Source: Pempheris klunzingeri (lineage: Eukaryota > Chordata > Actinopteri > Acropomatiformes > Pempheridae). Taken from it: a DNA stretch of 64,000 nucleotides. The stretch is from the NCBI RefSeq assembly GCF_042242105.1, contig NW_027254956.1:310001-374000 (forward strand), written 5' to 3'. Every line of letters starts with the position of its first letter. Within the stretch, counting starts at the first letter, position 1. A model generated the notes under the pieces. The model searched no databases and was not told the origin of the DNA. It saw only the letters and a list, made by a program, of their open reading frames with translations. The translations under genes and the position numbers were made by a program. Positions 24,352-35,518 of the stretch are shown piece by piece.

Positions 24352-27300
24352 ATGGCTGAAGTTGATTTTGGGGATAGGGAGCTCTTTCAGCAGCTTGATG
24401 ACTCCGCGCCGGAGCTCCCGACGCACATTAGCTTCACAGATGACGGGGAAGAGCAGGATGAGACGAGCCAGCTGCGGAACAGGCTGGAGGAGTATGATAA
24501 CTACATCCAGAGACTCAATGAGGAGAATATCCTTTTGTCGGGCTGCGCTCACTGTGAGCTAGCACTAGCTAACGCCTGCTAGCACAGTTAGCCTCTTCTC
24601 TGTGATCAAAACAGAAAACGAAAACCCGAATATGTCTTCTAGCGGCTCTTTTTGCAAGCTTCCTTTTGGTTTGTTTCCTTAACTTGTAGATCACATAAAG
24701 CGTTGAGAAGAAAAATGAATATCCTGACCAGACCAAGGTAATTGAGTGACACCAGTCAGTGCGCACTACATATTAAACGAAAGTGATCGTTCAGTAACCA
24801 ACGTTAATTTTCCCGACTTTATAGCGCCATCACAATTGAAGATGTCAACATGGACGGGCCAGTTCTCCAAATCCTTTATGCAAACAACATTATTTCAAAG
24901 TAAGCAATTTCTTCTCGTCAACTACATGAGTATACTTGCCCAGTTGTGGTTTGCATAGGAAGTCTTGTCATGCCTGTCTTGGTTGGCATGAATGTCATAT
25001 TAATTATTTTGCTTTACAATAATAAAAATGTCTCCCCTTTAGGCAGTGTCGACAAGAAATTGAAGACTTCGTCTGCAGTGTGATTTTGAAACATCAGAAA
25101 CTGGGCAATGAAAGGAAAAAAAACATCTTTCAAATGAAACCTCAGGTATATATTAAGAATGTATTTCATTGCGATTAATATTAAAACAGCCATGACTTTG
25201 CTAATGTTTGTGTAACTCTCTGTGAAGAATTCAGCTTTTGCTATGGAAGAAGACCCACAGAAGGCGTCTTCCAGTAGTGTAAGAACAACAACAGAAGCCT
25301 TTAAAGTGAGTGTTTACAATTTCTTGCCACAGTGAAAACAAATCTGGATGTTGTTAAATGGTCGACAAGCAATATTAACATATCGTAAACTATTTTCTTG
25401 TTTTTCTGTCATAGGTGGTTGGAAGTGTCTTGTATTTCACTACTTTTAGTCTTGATAAACTTGGACAGCCTCTGGTGAATGAAAACCCCCAGCTAACAGA
25501 TGGATGGGACGTTCCAACGTATCTTTACGATGGAGAAATTTACACATCGTCAAAAATGGACAGCCTAGTCTGTCAGATCATTTGAGTTGAGCATACGTTG
25601 CATATATAGAGAGAACTGTTGCGACAAGGGATAAGAATTTTCTTTTTCAAGTATAGGTGTCCTATTAAGGCAATGAAATAGACTACATAACAATTTTGTT
25701 GATTTGTTTTGTACAAACATGATAGAATTTCCTGAATTGTTGCAAAGCTATCATCAGGTCTTCAACCAAGTCATTGGCACAGATGGACAGGAAATAGAAA
25801 TGAGAGACAAAAGGTGTGTCTGGTTTTATTAACAAAGCTTTATTTAGTCTCCATCTTCTGTTAATGACTTGCTTTGGTTTGTTTTGTTTTGCGGTGTGGC
25901 ATTTAACTCAATATTGATTTAATTACTGATATGTTCATTGTAGATCCAAATCTATGTGTTTCAACTGTGGTGCGAGCACTCATCAGCTGAGAGACTGTCC
26001 CAAGGTAAGAACAAGTCAGCAATATTATCATGAGTTAAAGAAACGAGTCAGAACATGATTTACAATGTGTATACATCATTACCTTCATAGCCTAAAGACA
26101 TGGCTGCAATTAATGAGCGAAGAAAGGAGTTTAATCAGAACAACAACCAGGCCATGCAGAGTAATCAGCGATACCATGCTGATGAAGTGGAGGAGCGGTT
26201 TGCCAAATACAAGCCTGGAGTCATGAGGCAAGATTGCTGTTGGTGTACAATGAACACACACAAAAAAAAATCACTGAATCACATTCAGAATCTATCGTAA
26301 CAAGTAAAAGTAAATCTTGATCAAAGATGTTTTACACTTTGTTTAACAGCGAGGAGCTGTTGTCTGCGCTGGGAATTGATGGCAACACCCTCCCTCCTCT
26401 GATTTATCGCATGAGACAACTGGGCTATCCACCAGGCTGGCTCAAAGAAGCAGAGATGGAAAACTCTGGCTTAACACTGTATGATGGAAATGGTATGTTT
26501 TAAATTGAAAGTTGTGGTTCCACTGATTTTCCGTTTATAAGAATGTTTTGAAATTAACAGAGGTTGAGCTGAATCTATGTTTTTCTTCTGTTTTCTAGTT
26601 TCAAATGATGGTAATATAACAGACAATTCGCAAAACATCTCTTATGATGTTTCCAAACTGGTAGATTTCCCAGGCTTCAATGTACCTGCACCACACAAAA
26701 TGAAAGATGTGAGTCCTACAATGTAATCTTTTCAAATCTTTTGCTTGAATATATCATCATGTGAGTCCAGGTATGTGAGTTATATTAATATTTTAGTTGC
26801 TTAAATACCTAAAATTGAATCAAAGAATTGCAAATTTTTTGTCACATAATCAAGACAATTGATTTATGCAAATACTGATGTATGAAGTCACTCTGAGGTG
26901 TGTATAAAAGTTTTTGTTGCAAGGAGTCAACATCATAATGACAATGCACTCTTTCAAGTCAGAAATTGTATTGCTTTTTGGTGGTAGGGCATCTTTACAA
27001 CAGTAGTCCTTCTCACACTTATACTTTTTTTCTGATCTTCAGGAGTTCATGCAGAATGGTTCCATTCCAATGCAAAGCAGCCACTTGAAGCAAAACTATG
27101 CAGCCTATCTGTCCAACAACTTCCCGATGGTAATTACCATGACGTCCCTCAAGTGTTTGGGTTTTTCCTCTCAAAACATAGTCCACGCCTGCTTCCTGTA
27201 ACAGCTTCCTATCTAATAGTCTTGCATCACTTAAATCAAACTATCTGGATATTGGATGTCAAATTTTAGGCAAACACCTCAGGGTACTGTTTTTCACATC

Positions 27301-29115
27301 TGCATTCATTCTCCAAAATACCACTGTGGTTTGAAGTCAAAGACACGGGTGTGTGTGTATAAATATTCACAAACGGTTGTGGTTTCTGTCCCTTTCCATC
27401 ATAAATTCTGACCTTCTCAGTCTTGGTGATACTTGAACCTGCAAGTAGAGCATAATTGAAGGTATGAATTGCTTTAAGGGGTAACCAAATAATGAAAAGA
27501 AACACTATTAAGTCAGACCACTTTTCTCACACCCACTTCAATGATCAAGGTTATTCATTTATGAAATTATGTAAATTTCAGTTGGCATTCTTCAACAGAA
27601 GACATGGAATTGAAAAAAACCTGTTGGATAAAGAGATAAAGAGAGGGTGTGTAATGCATTTTGGGCTGAGCCCTTAAACACTTTCATTCCACATGTCATT
27701 GTTCCTCCCCAACAGCCTGGCGCCACCTGCAACAAGAGAAGGCATGAATCTGACTCATCTCCGCAGCAGAGGAAGAAGACAAGGTCCAGTCCTGATCGTA
27801 ACTCTGACAGAAGCTCGGATATGGATATTGAATCAGGTAATTGTTCATCTTTGTCACTTTTCATCATGCATCTTAAATGTCAAGCTAATAGTCGAAAACT
27901 GCAACAATAATCTGTAAATGTCTGGATCTTAATGCAGATATCCACTGTTTTGTTCTTATAACTCGATACATAAAATACTTCTGTTTTTATTCATGGCTGA
28001 AATGCAGAGTAATTCAGTTATACTTGCATCAGATGTGTGTTTATTTCACTTTCGAATCTTTCTGTGACTTTATTCATGTTTTCCCCTCAGATCCAGGAAC
28101 ACCTTATCATACTGGCGCTGGTGACTTCCAGTTCCAACCTCCACTGCCCCCTGGCTCCCCTTGCTTCAGCTCACCACCCCCTTTGCCACGGGGCACTCCT
28201 CCTGCGACACCCACTCCCCCACCTCTCCCTAAAGGTACACCTCCTTCCACACCCACTAATGGCTCTCCAGCTCTGAGAGGACGTAACTGGGTAGTAGCTG
28301 ATGAGACTGTAGAGGGAACAGAGGATGAACTGACACTGGAGGAGCTGGAGGAGCAACAGAGGCTGATTTGGGCAGCTCTAGAAAATGCTGACACTGCCAC
28401 TAATAGTGACTCTGACACACCTGCAATGGGAACACCTGTCCCCAGTTCACCAAGTGTGTCCACACCTGTGCATGTAGACACAGAAACGGAAGAGGCTGAA
28501 GAGGAGATGGACACAACAAGACCTGCAAAAACTAGCAGTGAAAATCAAAGGGAACCAGGGGTTCAAGATATTTATTCTCAGAGCCCTGGACCAATCAAAG
28601 TTGAGGATGACAGTCCTCAGAGCCCTGAACCAGTCAAAGTCGAGGATGACAGTCCTCAGAGCCCTGGACCAGTCAAAGTCCAAGGTGACAGTCCTCAGAG
28701 CCCTGGACCAGTCAAAGTCCAAGGTGACAGTCTTCAGAGCCCTGGACCAGTTAAAGTTGAGGATGACAGTCCTCAGAGCCCTGGACCAGTCAAAGTCCAA
28801 GATGACAACCCACACAGTCCTGGTCCAGTCAGATCCCATGATGACAACCCGCAGAGCCCTGATCCACTCAAATACCAAGAAGACAACCCACAGAGCCCTA
28901 ATCCAGATTTTTCTAAAGGGGGGGCTGGAGATTGTGCTTCTCCTAAGGATGTTGTGAAGATTACAGCGGTTCCTCATCGGAGCAACTTTGCGGCTGGCAT
29001 CGTTCCATTTGAAGATACACCAGAGTTCACTGAAGTTGCTGAAGCCACGGGGACATACCTCAAGATCAGAGACTTGCTTAAAAGTTCCCCTCGAAGTCTG
29101 GCGAAGAAAAAATAA
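24352..29115 (+). CDS. zcchc8: ZCCHC8, zinc-knuckle subunit of the NEXT complex
   Basis: Scaffold of the nuclear exosome targeting complex with MTR4 and RBM7, directing decay of promoter upstream and other short nuclear RNAs. Fourteen coding exons give 775 aa (human 707): 24352-24526, 24695-24737, 24825-24899, 25043-25145, 25228-25305, 25415-25518, 25748-25813, 25944-26004, 26091-26227, 26350-26492, 26599-26708, 27043-27129, 27716-27836, 28091-29115. Features in order: start MAEVDFGDRELF, coiled coil, KMNILTRPS, GSVLYFTTFSLDKLGQPL, a CCHC knuckle CFNCGASTHQLRDC, the PSP domain (LPPLIYRMRQLGYPPGWLKE), a Pro-rich PPLPRGTPP region, EELEEQQRLIWAALE, and the C-terminal MTR4-activating region (AGIVPFEDTPEF ... 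LKIRDLLKSSPR). Intron 1 is AT-AC U12 type, intron 6 may be minor-class, and intron 9 has a GC donor. The last exon holds a 13-residue repeat array absent from the human protein as I recall it. A poly(A) signal is at 29823-29828. Confidence 0.96.
24527..24694 (+). other. U12-type AT-AC intron (ZCCHC8 intron 1)
   Basis: The donor ATATCCTTTT follows GAGGAGA. A perfect branch site TTCCTTAAC (24675-24683) lies 11 nt before the terminal AC. Splicing A to AT gives EENKALRRKMNILTRPS, aligning with human ENQELKRKLNILTRPS. The nearby AG acceptor would run into a stop within four codons. Confidence 0.93.
25519..25747 (+). other. Possible second U12-type intron (ZCCHC8 intron 6)
   Basis: The donor GTATCTTT differs from the U12 consensus GTATCCTT by one base and is a poor U2 donor. 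TTCCTGAAT lies 10 nt before the AG, resembling the U12 branch site with one mismatch. The acceptor lacks a polypyrimidine tract. The join PTYHQVF matches human PKYHQVF, so the boundaries are firm; the spliceosome class is inferred. Confidence 0.6.
28574..28910 (+). repeat. 39-bp coding tandem repeat in ZCCHC8
   Basis: About eight 39-bp units encode 13-residue copies of the form SPQSPGPVKVEDD. The early copies are nearly identical; the later ones drift (NPHSPGPVRSHDD, NPQSPDPLKYQED). Each copy carries one or two Ser-Pro sites, and three carry a complete psi-K-x-E-x-x-S-P motif. Confidence 0.95.
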
Positions 29116-29994
29116 GAATTTACTATCTTCATTTGGTACACAAGGATAGACGGATATTTTTTAAGCAAAAATATATATTTTCATTTTCATGACCATCCTT
29201 CCAGGCATGTTTTTTTTTAGCTGTTTATTAAATTTTGTACCTAGTTGAATGTCTATGCTGTATATACATTTGACTGTAAACATACATTGAGGGAGGGGCG
29301 ATTGAGGGATGCTGCAACGGCAATGGTTTGTAGGTTTTGACTAATTAGTCTCAGTAACAATAATGTTACTCATGTTCATTTTATTGTAAAACTTGTAAAG
29401 TTTGAAATTTCCTGACCTATTATCATGGTGTTTCAATGTTTTTTTTCTATTTTTGTCGTCTTTGAATTGCTCTAAAATCATTAGTAAACATGCATCTATT
29501 TACTTTATTGTGTTGATTTATCTGACAGACAGTGCTAGATGTGGGTTTGATTTCATCTTTCTCTAGAAGTGCAGCACATTTGGCCAAATAGCTTAACAAT
29601 ATACAGCTGCTTCTTGGCTGTCTTTGGCAGAGCTTAGTGAATATGTTAACCCTCTGTTGCTATAATCCACACACTGATTTTAATGCACATCACAAATGAT
29701 GTTGCATATAATTGACACTCTGAACTACAACAATTTGCATTTTGTTCCTACGGCATTAGAAAGCTTGGTCTACATTTTTTCTTCATTATATCATTCATCA
29801 AATCAATTCATATCACAGCTGAAATAAACTTAATTCTCTACTTTCATACTGATCTGCTGAGCTGCCAGTCATGATACAGCTTTTAATAAAATGATTGTCT
29901 GGTGGGTCTTTTGACAGTAAAAAGACATCTTATAGTACTGAGAGGGGAACTTTAAAATATGGCAGGAAAATTTAAATCTTTCAAATCATTTTAC
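29116..29994 (+). other. ZCCHC8 3' UTR and flank
   Basis: AT-rich with no supported ORF. AATAAA at 29823-29828 is the most plausible poly(A) signal. The composite repeat begins just beyond. Confidence 0.6.
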
Positions 29995-31188
29995 AGATGC
30001 AATTGAAATTAAAGCTGCAAGCAGCGTTGGAGGGCCCTCGCACCTCCGTGCGCGTCGGGGCGTGCGGAGGCTTCGTCCCGTTGCTGGACTCCGACCCTTC
30101 CCTGCGCTTTCAGAACGTTCATGTAGTTTGGACAGCGCGTGAAGGACTTACATGTCACTTCCTGTGTCCCCTATGTGGCGCTAGAGAACAGTCACTAATC
30201 ACATCCTGTATTCCAGTATATGAAGTGTTGACTACACTGTGAAAATTTCGTGCAAATCAAATGATCATTGCCATAGACGTGTTACTTCCTGTTTCCACCA
30301 GGTGGCGCAATGACTGTGGTCACTAATTGGCATCTAGATGTCTTCAGGCCGGGACTCTTATTAAGCGTGACAAGTTTGAAAGAGATTGGATAATGTACAC
30401 TGAAGTTACAGCAATTTCCTGTTCCATGGCGAACAGCGTTGCCATGGTGATAGCGTCTGACGAAACGTCACGAACTTCATAAATTTGCATCATCCACGTC
30501 TTGGGAATGTTTGGATGAAATTTGAGGTGTCTGTGATCAACCTGCTGAGAGAGAAACGTCCGAGAATAAAACATGCACTTGCTCTTGCCACTAGGTGGCG
30601 TTATGACTTTGAATGAATATTGACATGTAGATGTCTTCAGGGCGGGACTCTCATCAGACATGTGAAGTGTGGTGCATATTGGATCACGTAAAGTCAAGTT
30701 ATTAACAACTTCCTGTTTGACGGTGAGGGACTGAATTTTGACAGCTCGCCACGCCCAAACCGTTAAAGTTTTGTAGAAACCTTTGATAACTTTTCATCCT
30801 TGATATTGTTTCTACCAGCTGACCAAGTTTGAACTCAATCGCTTCAACCCCCTCGGACTAGTTCGTTCATTTACAACCCCTATTTTTCACAAATTTTTGA
30901 CACGCAATTCAAAATGGCCAACTTCCTGTTTGGCTTAGGGCAACGCTCCAAGAGACTTTTTTGTAGATCTCATCGTCCTGCATATATGTACCAAATTCTG
31001 TACATGTAGGTGAAACGCAGTCCCGGGGCTAGTCCGCTGAAATTTGCAGGGGGCGCTGTAGAGCCATTTTGCCACACCCATTTATGAGACCCATAAAATA
31101 CGAAATTTTTCGCCAGGCCTGATGCGTGTGCAAATTTTCCTGCCTCTGCGTACATGTTAAGGCCCCCAAATTTACTTTTGTTTACGGA

Positions 31189-31258
<70 letters not shown>

Positions 31259-31460
31259 TCCTTCAGTTTCAACTATGTTTTGGGCCCCCTGGTCACCTGG
31301 TTTTTTTCATTCCACGTATTTTTCCGAGGCCTACCTGCTCGGGGCCTGTGAGATCCGTACACCTCTTGGTTCTTGGGTTCTCGCCCGTTTCCCTCCCTTG
31401 CTCGTTTTTCACCCTCAGGTTTCAATAGGGTCCTCGCACCGCTTGGTGCTCGGGCCCTAA
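29995..31460. repeat. Composite interspersed repeat with terminal hairpins
   Basis: The block starts AAAGCTGCAAGCAGCG, then GGAGGGCCCTCGCACC, and ends GGTGCTCGGGCCCTAA. Small stem-loops sit near both ends (CGCACCTCCGTGCG; GCACCGCTTGGTGC). Internally, a 'cttcctgt ... aggtggcg ... agatgtcttcag(g/c)c(c/g)gggactct' module occurs near 30290-30420 and again near 30590-30715, with a weaker copy near 30160. An (AAT)n tract lies near the right end. GC content is well above the flanks. It matches a repeat I know to be common in percomorph genomes, but I cannot name its class. ORFs inside it are repeat artefacts. Confidence 0.75.
31191..31258. repeat. (ATA)n microsatellite, about 22 copies
   Basis: A perfect trinucleotide tract inside the composite repeat. 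It produces spurious poly-Asn and poly-Leu ORFs. Confidence 0.97.
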
Positions 31461-34400
31461 ATATTTATTGTATTATAGCAGAAACATTGCATACTGTGTC
31501 AAAGTTAAGAGAATTTCCCAACTGAATGTAAATGACTTGCACATTATTACATACTGAATACACACACACACACCTACAAACAGTACATACTTATGCAAAT
31601 ATGTTTGCACACACAAGCTGATTGTGTCTGGATGTGATGAATTTATGAGAAGGAGAAAAATATTCAACCCCTTGCAAAGGCATGTGATAGTAACGGTGTC
31701 ATAGGCTTAAGATTTATAATCAGAAATGTAAGACCAAATTCTGGCATAATCTTGGAATTTAATACTTGTTTTTCATCTCAGATAGAATTTTCTAAAAATA
31801 AATTTTACTTGCACAATTCAAACCAACATGCTGGTACTATGATCATAATCTGGATTCTCATCTCAAAAGCCTGAGATTAATAAAGCATATTTTCACTTCG
31901 CCAAACCCGAAAAATAAACTGTTGTTCGGGGTTCATATTTAATTACAGAAAGTCTGCGAATCTGTAGAGAGTACGAGCCAGCGCAGTAAAATAAAAGCCA
32001 GCTTTCACGTCTGGAAATTGTTTAGCACTCTCAGAGGTGAGGGAGCGAATCATCCCACTGAACATATCGTCTTCGGTCGACACCTACCGTTGACGTTCCT
32101 CTCGGCCGTTGGACGCACGGCTCGTACGCTGGGCTGTGCCTGCCTGCCTGCCCGACTCCCATCCGAGCTGTAGTCGTCGCCGTGGTTCTCCACTTAGCCT
32201 GCTAGCTGTGTAATTTTTTCCTCAGAAGACGTAGGCTGGACAGACACAAATCAGGTCAGTAATCGCTAGCTCACGCCGAGGGTCGTGTATTTCCGTAAAC
32301 TTGCTTGTCCGTTTGCTGCTGATAAACCAAGTGACCAAACGTCAGGTGAAAGTTGTTCAGGTAACAAGTGTAGAGACGTTACTTGAGGTGTTAGTTTAGC
32401 TAGCTAAGTTAGCTAACCAGCCCTTCTCTTAGTCCTGATCACCGGTTCGCCGTATCGCTCGGGCCTCCCTGCTAGCGTTGACTACTTAGCAACTAATCAC
32501 GTCTATTCTTATCGTGATAACAGACTGGGATTCATGTAAGCCGGGGAGGTGACAGTATCGCCAACCAACTGCTGATCACTACAACAGTATACGGCAGGCG
32601 ATTTTTTTTCTGTAGATCTGATGTATAACAATTTATGCTGACTCCCAAGTTGTAGCAGCAGTGTGCCCTACTGGAGCCTCGGTGACATTGCGGAGACTTT
32701 TGGACTTGTGGCTTTTGCTCCAGTCTCTATGCTTAACGACAGCGGTCGGTCAGTGCGTTATGAGGATGTTTGAACACGTAGCTAACGATGGTCAGATGTT
32801 CTCACCAGTGTAACTTATCACAAACGCCGCATCGTCTCTCCAGAGACGTAAAATTGGACGGTAAGGTAAGTCATCTTAGCTGATATGGTATTTTTTTACA
32901 GGCTTCACTCCTACCAGATGTGCCACCTCACCGACAGTCAATCCGTTAGCTATCGTTAGAGAAAGAGGAACGAAGACATGGTACCATACCAAGCCAGTTC
33001 GTTCACCACACCTCAAGGTAACTTAACTATACAGACACACCGTGTAATATGTCAGTGAAGCAGCGGTGTCACAGGGCAGTCTTCGCATGAGACAGTTTTG
33101 TGCTTTTAAGGTGGGACCTGTGTATTTATGATGAAGCCTTTAGGGCAGTTTAACTTGTTTGGACTGACTGACATGACTACAGCTTTGATGGGTGGCAATC
33201 TAAGGAATTGAAAACACAATACCACTTGAATCTGTGACAGTCAAGTAGTTGTATTTCTTTTATTTTCTGAACCTCTCAGTATGAAATTTAAGCTCAAGAG
33301 AGTATGTGTAGGAGTGGCTTACATTTGTTGGAAAGCCAGATAATTTTATAACCTGGTCACTGAACTGATATTATCTTTTTTTTTTTTTTTGCACATGCAT
33401 GGTATTAGTTGATTTCAGCCCACAGGAGTGAAAACCGTTATGTATGAATTTACAGTAACTATGAAATAGCCTGAAACAGCCTAACTGTTGTAGTTGAAGA
33501 GGTTGTATTAGGTCTGGATTTCACATTGGGGCTGCAGTGGAAACTTAGACAACCCATACCATCTATTTTATTTTTGCGGGTTTCAGTCTCGTCACAGTTG
33601 TAATTGCCAGAAACTGTGTATGACATAGATGGTTGAGCGTTGTAAATGTTAAACCAGGTGATGCTGTATTCGCAGACACTGAGGATGCAGGACATTTCCG
33701 ACTCTTATTCTGTCCTATTTATGTCCTGTTAATGCTTTTCTACACCTTCCTCTGTCAGTGCGAGCAGGGGCCTACATAACACAGATGTTTCCTCAAAAAG
33801 AAATAACCAGAGCTCGCCTTGGTCTGGTGATGTTAAAAACAAGATGAGTGTAGGAGTCAGTGAAAACATAAAGGTGTCCTTTTTATGTTGTAAACTACTT
33901 GTGAGTTTACTGCATCAGGATTATGAATCTCACTAAAATGTCTTTCTTGCTCCCTTTTATCCAATCAGTCATTGCTGGACTTGCTGTTAAAACGCTGCAA
34001 TGAAACCTGTTTGTCCTTGGTTCAATATTCTTGATGTCAATGGCTAATATTAGCATACTGAAAAACAATGTGGAAGGAAAGCCTACTGGCTTGTGTAACC
34101 AGTGACACCCTCCTCATCTGTTAACAGATACTTGAGAGGCTGAAATGGACGGAGAGTTATTACTGTTATTAGAAAACATGCAAGCTCATTCAGCTAACAT
34201 CTGTATCATAAGTGGTTTTGTGCTCCTGTAGTCAGCAAGATATACTAGTCTGCCATTACAAAAATGGAAGTTGATTGTGTCTATTCTGTCATTTTAAGAA
34301 GTAGAGTACATCTCAGTTCTGTTTTACAGACTGCCGTCTACCCATTCGTATTTGTGTATTTACATCAGATAAAAATGAAACCAGGCAACATGGGATTTGG

Positions 34401-35121
34401 GTATTGCTAAGTTGTGAATAGGTTTAATCTATTTAAGGATTTTACTTTTCAATACATCAGTAAATTAATTCCTTTCAACTTTTGCAAAACATTGGTATTT
34501 GGCTTCCCCTCAAGCTTCAGATTAGAGTGAGAGTCATTGGCAAAAGATTAACGTGACTGTAGTGGGAAATTCTCCAGACTAAGTGGATCATTTTCAACTG
34601 ACTGCTTTAGCTCACCAATCAGAGCTGAAACATCCTCTGGTAATGCTCACAAGGCAGCCTTAAAGTAAAGCCTGGTGGTGTTCTGTGGAGACATCATAAT
34701 GCATTTGATTTTTATATTCATATTCCACATGCCACATTGGTCAACCAGACTAGGTATTTATAAGATATTTTTTCTAAAAAGTTTCCCTACTGATTTATAA
34801 GTTAAATTAATTACTAAATATTTGGACGGTCCATAATGGCTCTTTTTTTGTTGTTTTAATTTCCACCATGTCGTCTTCAGCCATTGACGTGCTTACTTTC
34901 TCTGGCCTCTTCTTGACCTGAGGGCACCAATCAGTATTATTCAAAAGCACAGTGGGAGGAAACTGGAACACTGCGTTGAACTAGGTCGCTGCCTTCTGAT
35001 GGCCACCCTTTATTCTCTACTGAGAAATATCTAGGAGGGTGTGTGACGGCATGTCTTCTCAGTTGATTTGCTGAGCTTACAGGCTGTAGCTCTTAGGACC
35101 TTTCAAGAATGAAAGGTATGT

Positions 35122-35154
35122 TTGTGTGACACTGTTAAACACAGTGTCACACAA
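35122..35154. repeat. Perfect 14-bp inverted repeat, 5-nt loop
   Basis: TTGTGTGACACTGT, loop TAAAC, then ACAGTGTCACACAA. It lies in the CLIP1 5' intron. The stem is too short for a typical pre-miRNA. Confidence 0.9.
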
Positions 35155-35475
35155 CACTACACACTACATTAAATTTCTACCCCAAGTGTCTTAACTGACT
35201 GATGGCTGACTCAAAACAGTTTGACTTCACAGTAGAAGTGAGAAGGTTGATTTGATGTTTTATAGTTTTATTTCACTTGAAGTCACACAGGAACATTTAA
35301 AGTATTTAGGAATCAACCCAACTTACAAACAAGCACCCGCTCAGAGCATTCAAAACACTTTTGTTACTTTGCCCCAGGATACTGCAAGCATTTGCTGTCA
35401 ATGGCAAGCCATTTTATATTTTGTACGTGGTCTGTAGTTATACTCATTATAAGCAGAAGCACTGTTTTGATTGAC

Positions 35476-35518
35476 TCAATCATTTCCGGGTACACGCTGC
35501 ATACCCGAAAATGATTGA
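35476..35518. repeat. 17-bp inverted repeat, one mismatch, 9-nt loop
   Basis: TCAATCATTTCCGGGTA, loop CACGCTGCA, then TACCCGAAAATGATTGA. It lies in the CLIP1 5' intron about 320 bp from the previous hairpin. Confidence 0.9.

Noticed and set aside
27592-28276. Small ORFs around ZCCHC8 exons 13 and 14
   Set aside because: Alternative-frame or intron read-through products of ZCCHC8 exons.
28107-28514. 135-aa antisense ORF, Ser/Val/Gly-rich
   Set aside because: Shadow of the Pro-rich and acidic ZCCHC8 coding exon in another frame.
28574-28910. Regular 39-bp repeats considered as a CRISPR array or satellite
   Set aside because: Units are contiguous with no spacers, stay in frame and lie within a coding exon of a vertebrate gene.
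28447-28977. 176-aa antisense ORF with repeated SRALRTVILDFDW units
   Set aside because: It is the reverse strand of the ZCCHC8 39-bp coding repeat; its periodicity is explained by the real gene.
30970-31351. Poly-Leu and poly-Asn ORFs
   Set aside because: Produced by the (AAT)n microsatellite inside the composite repeat.
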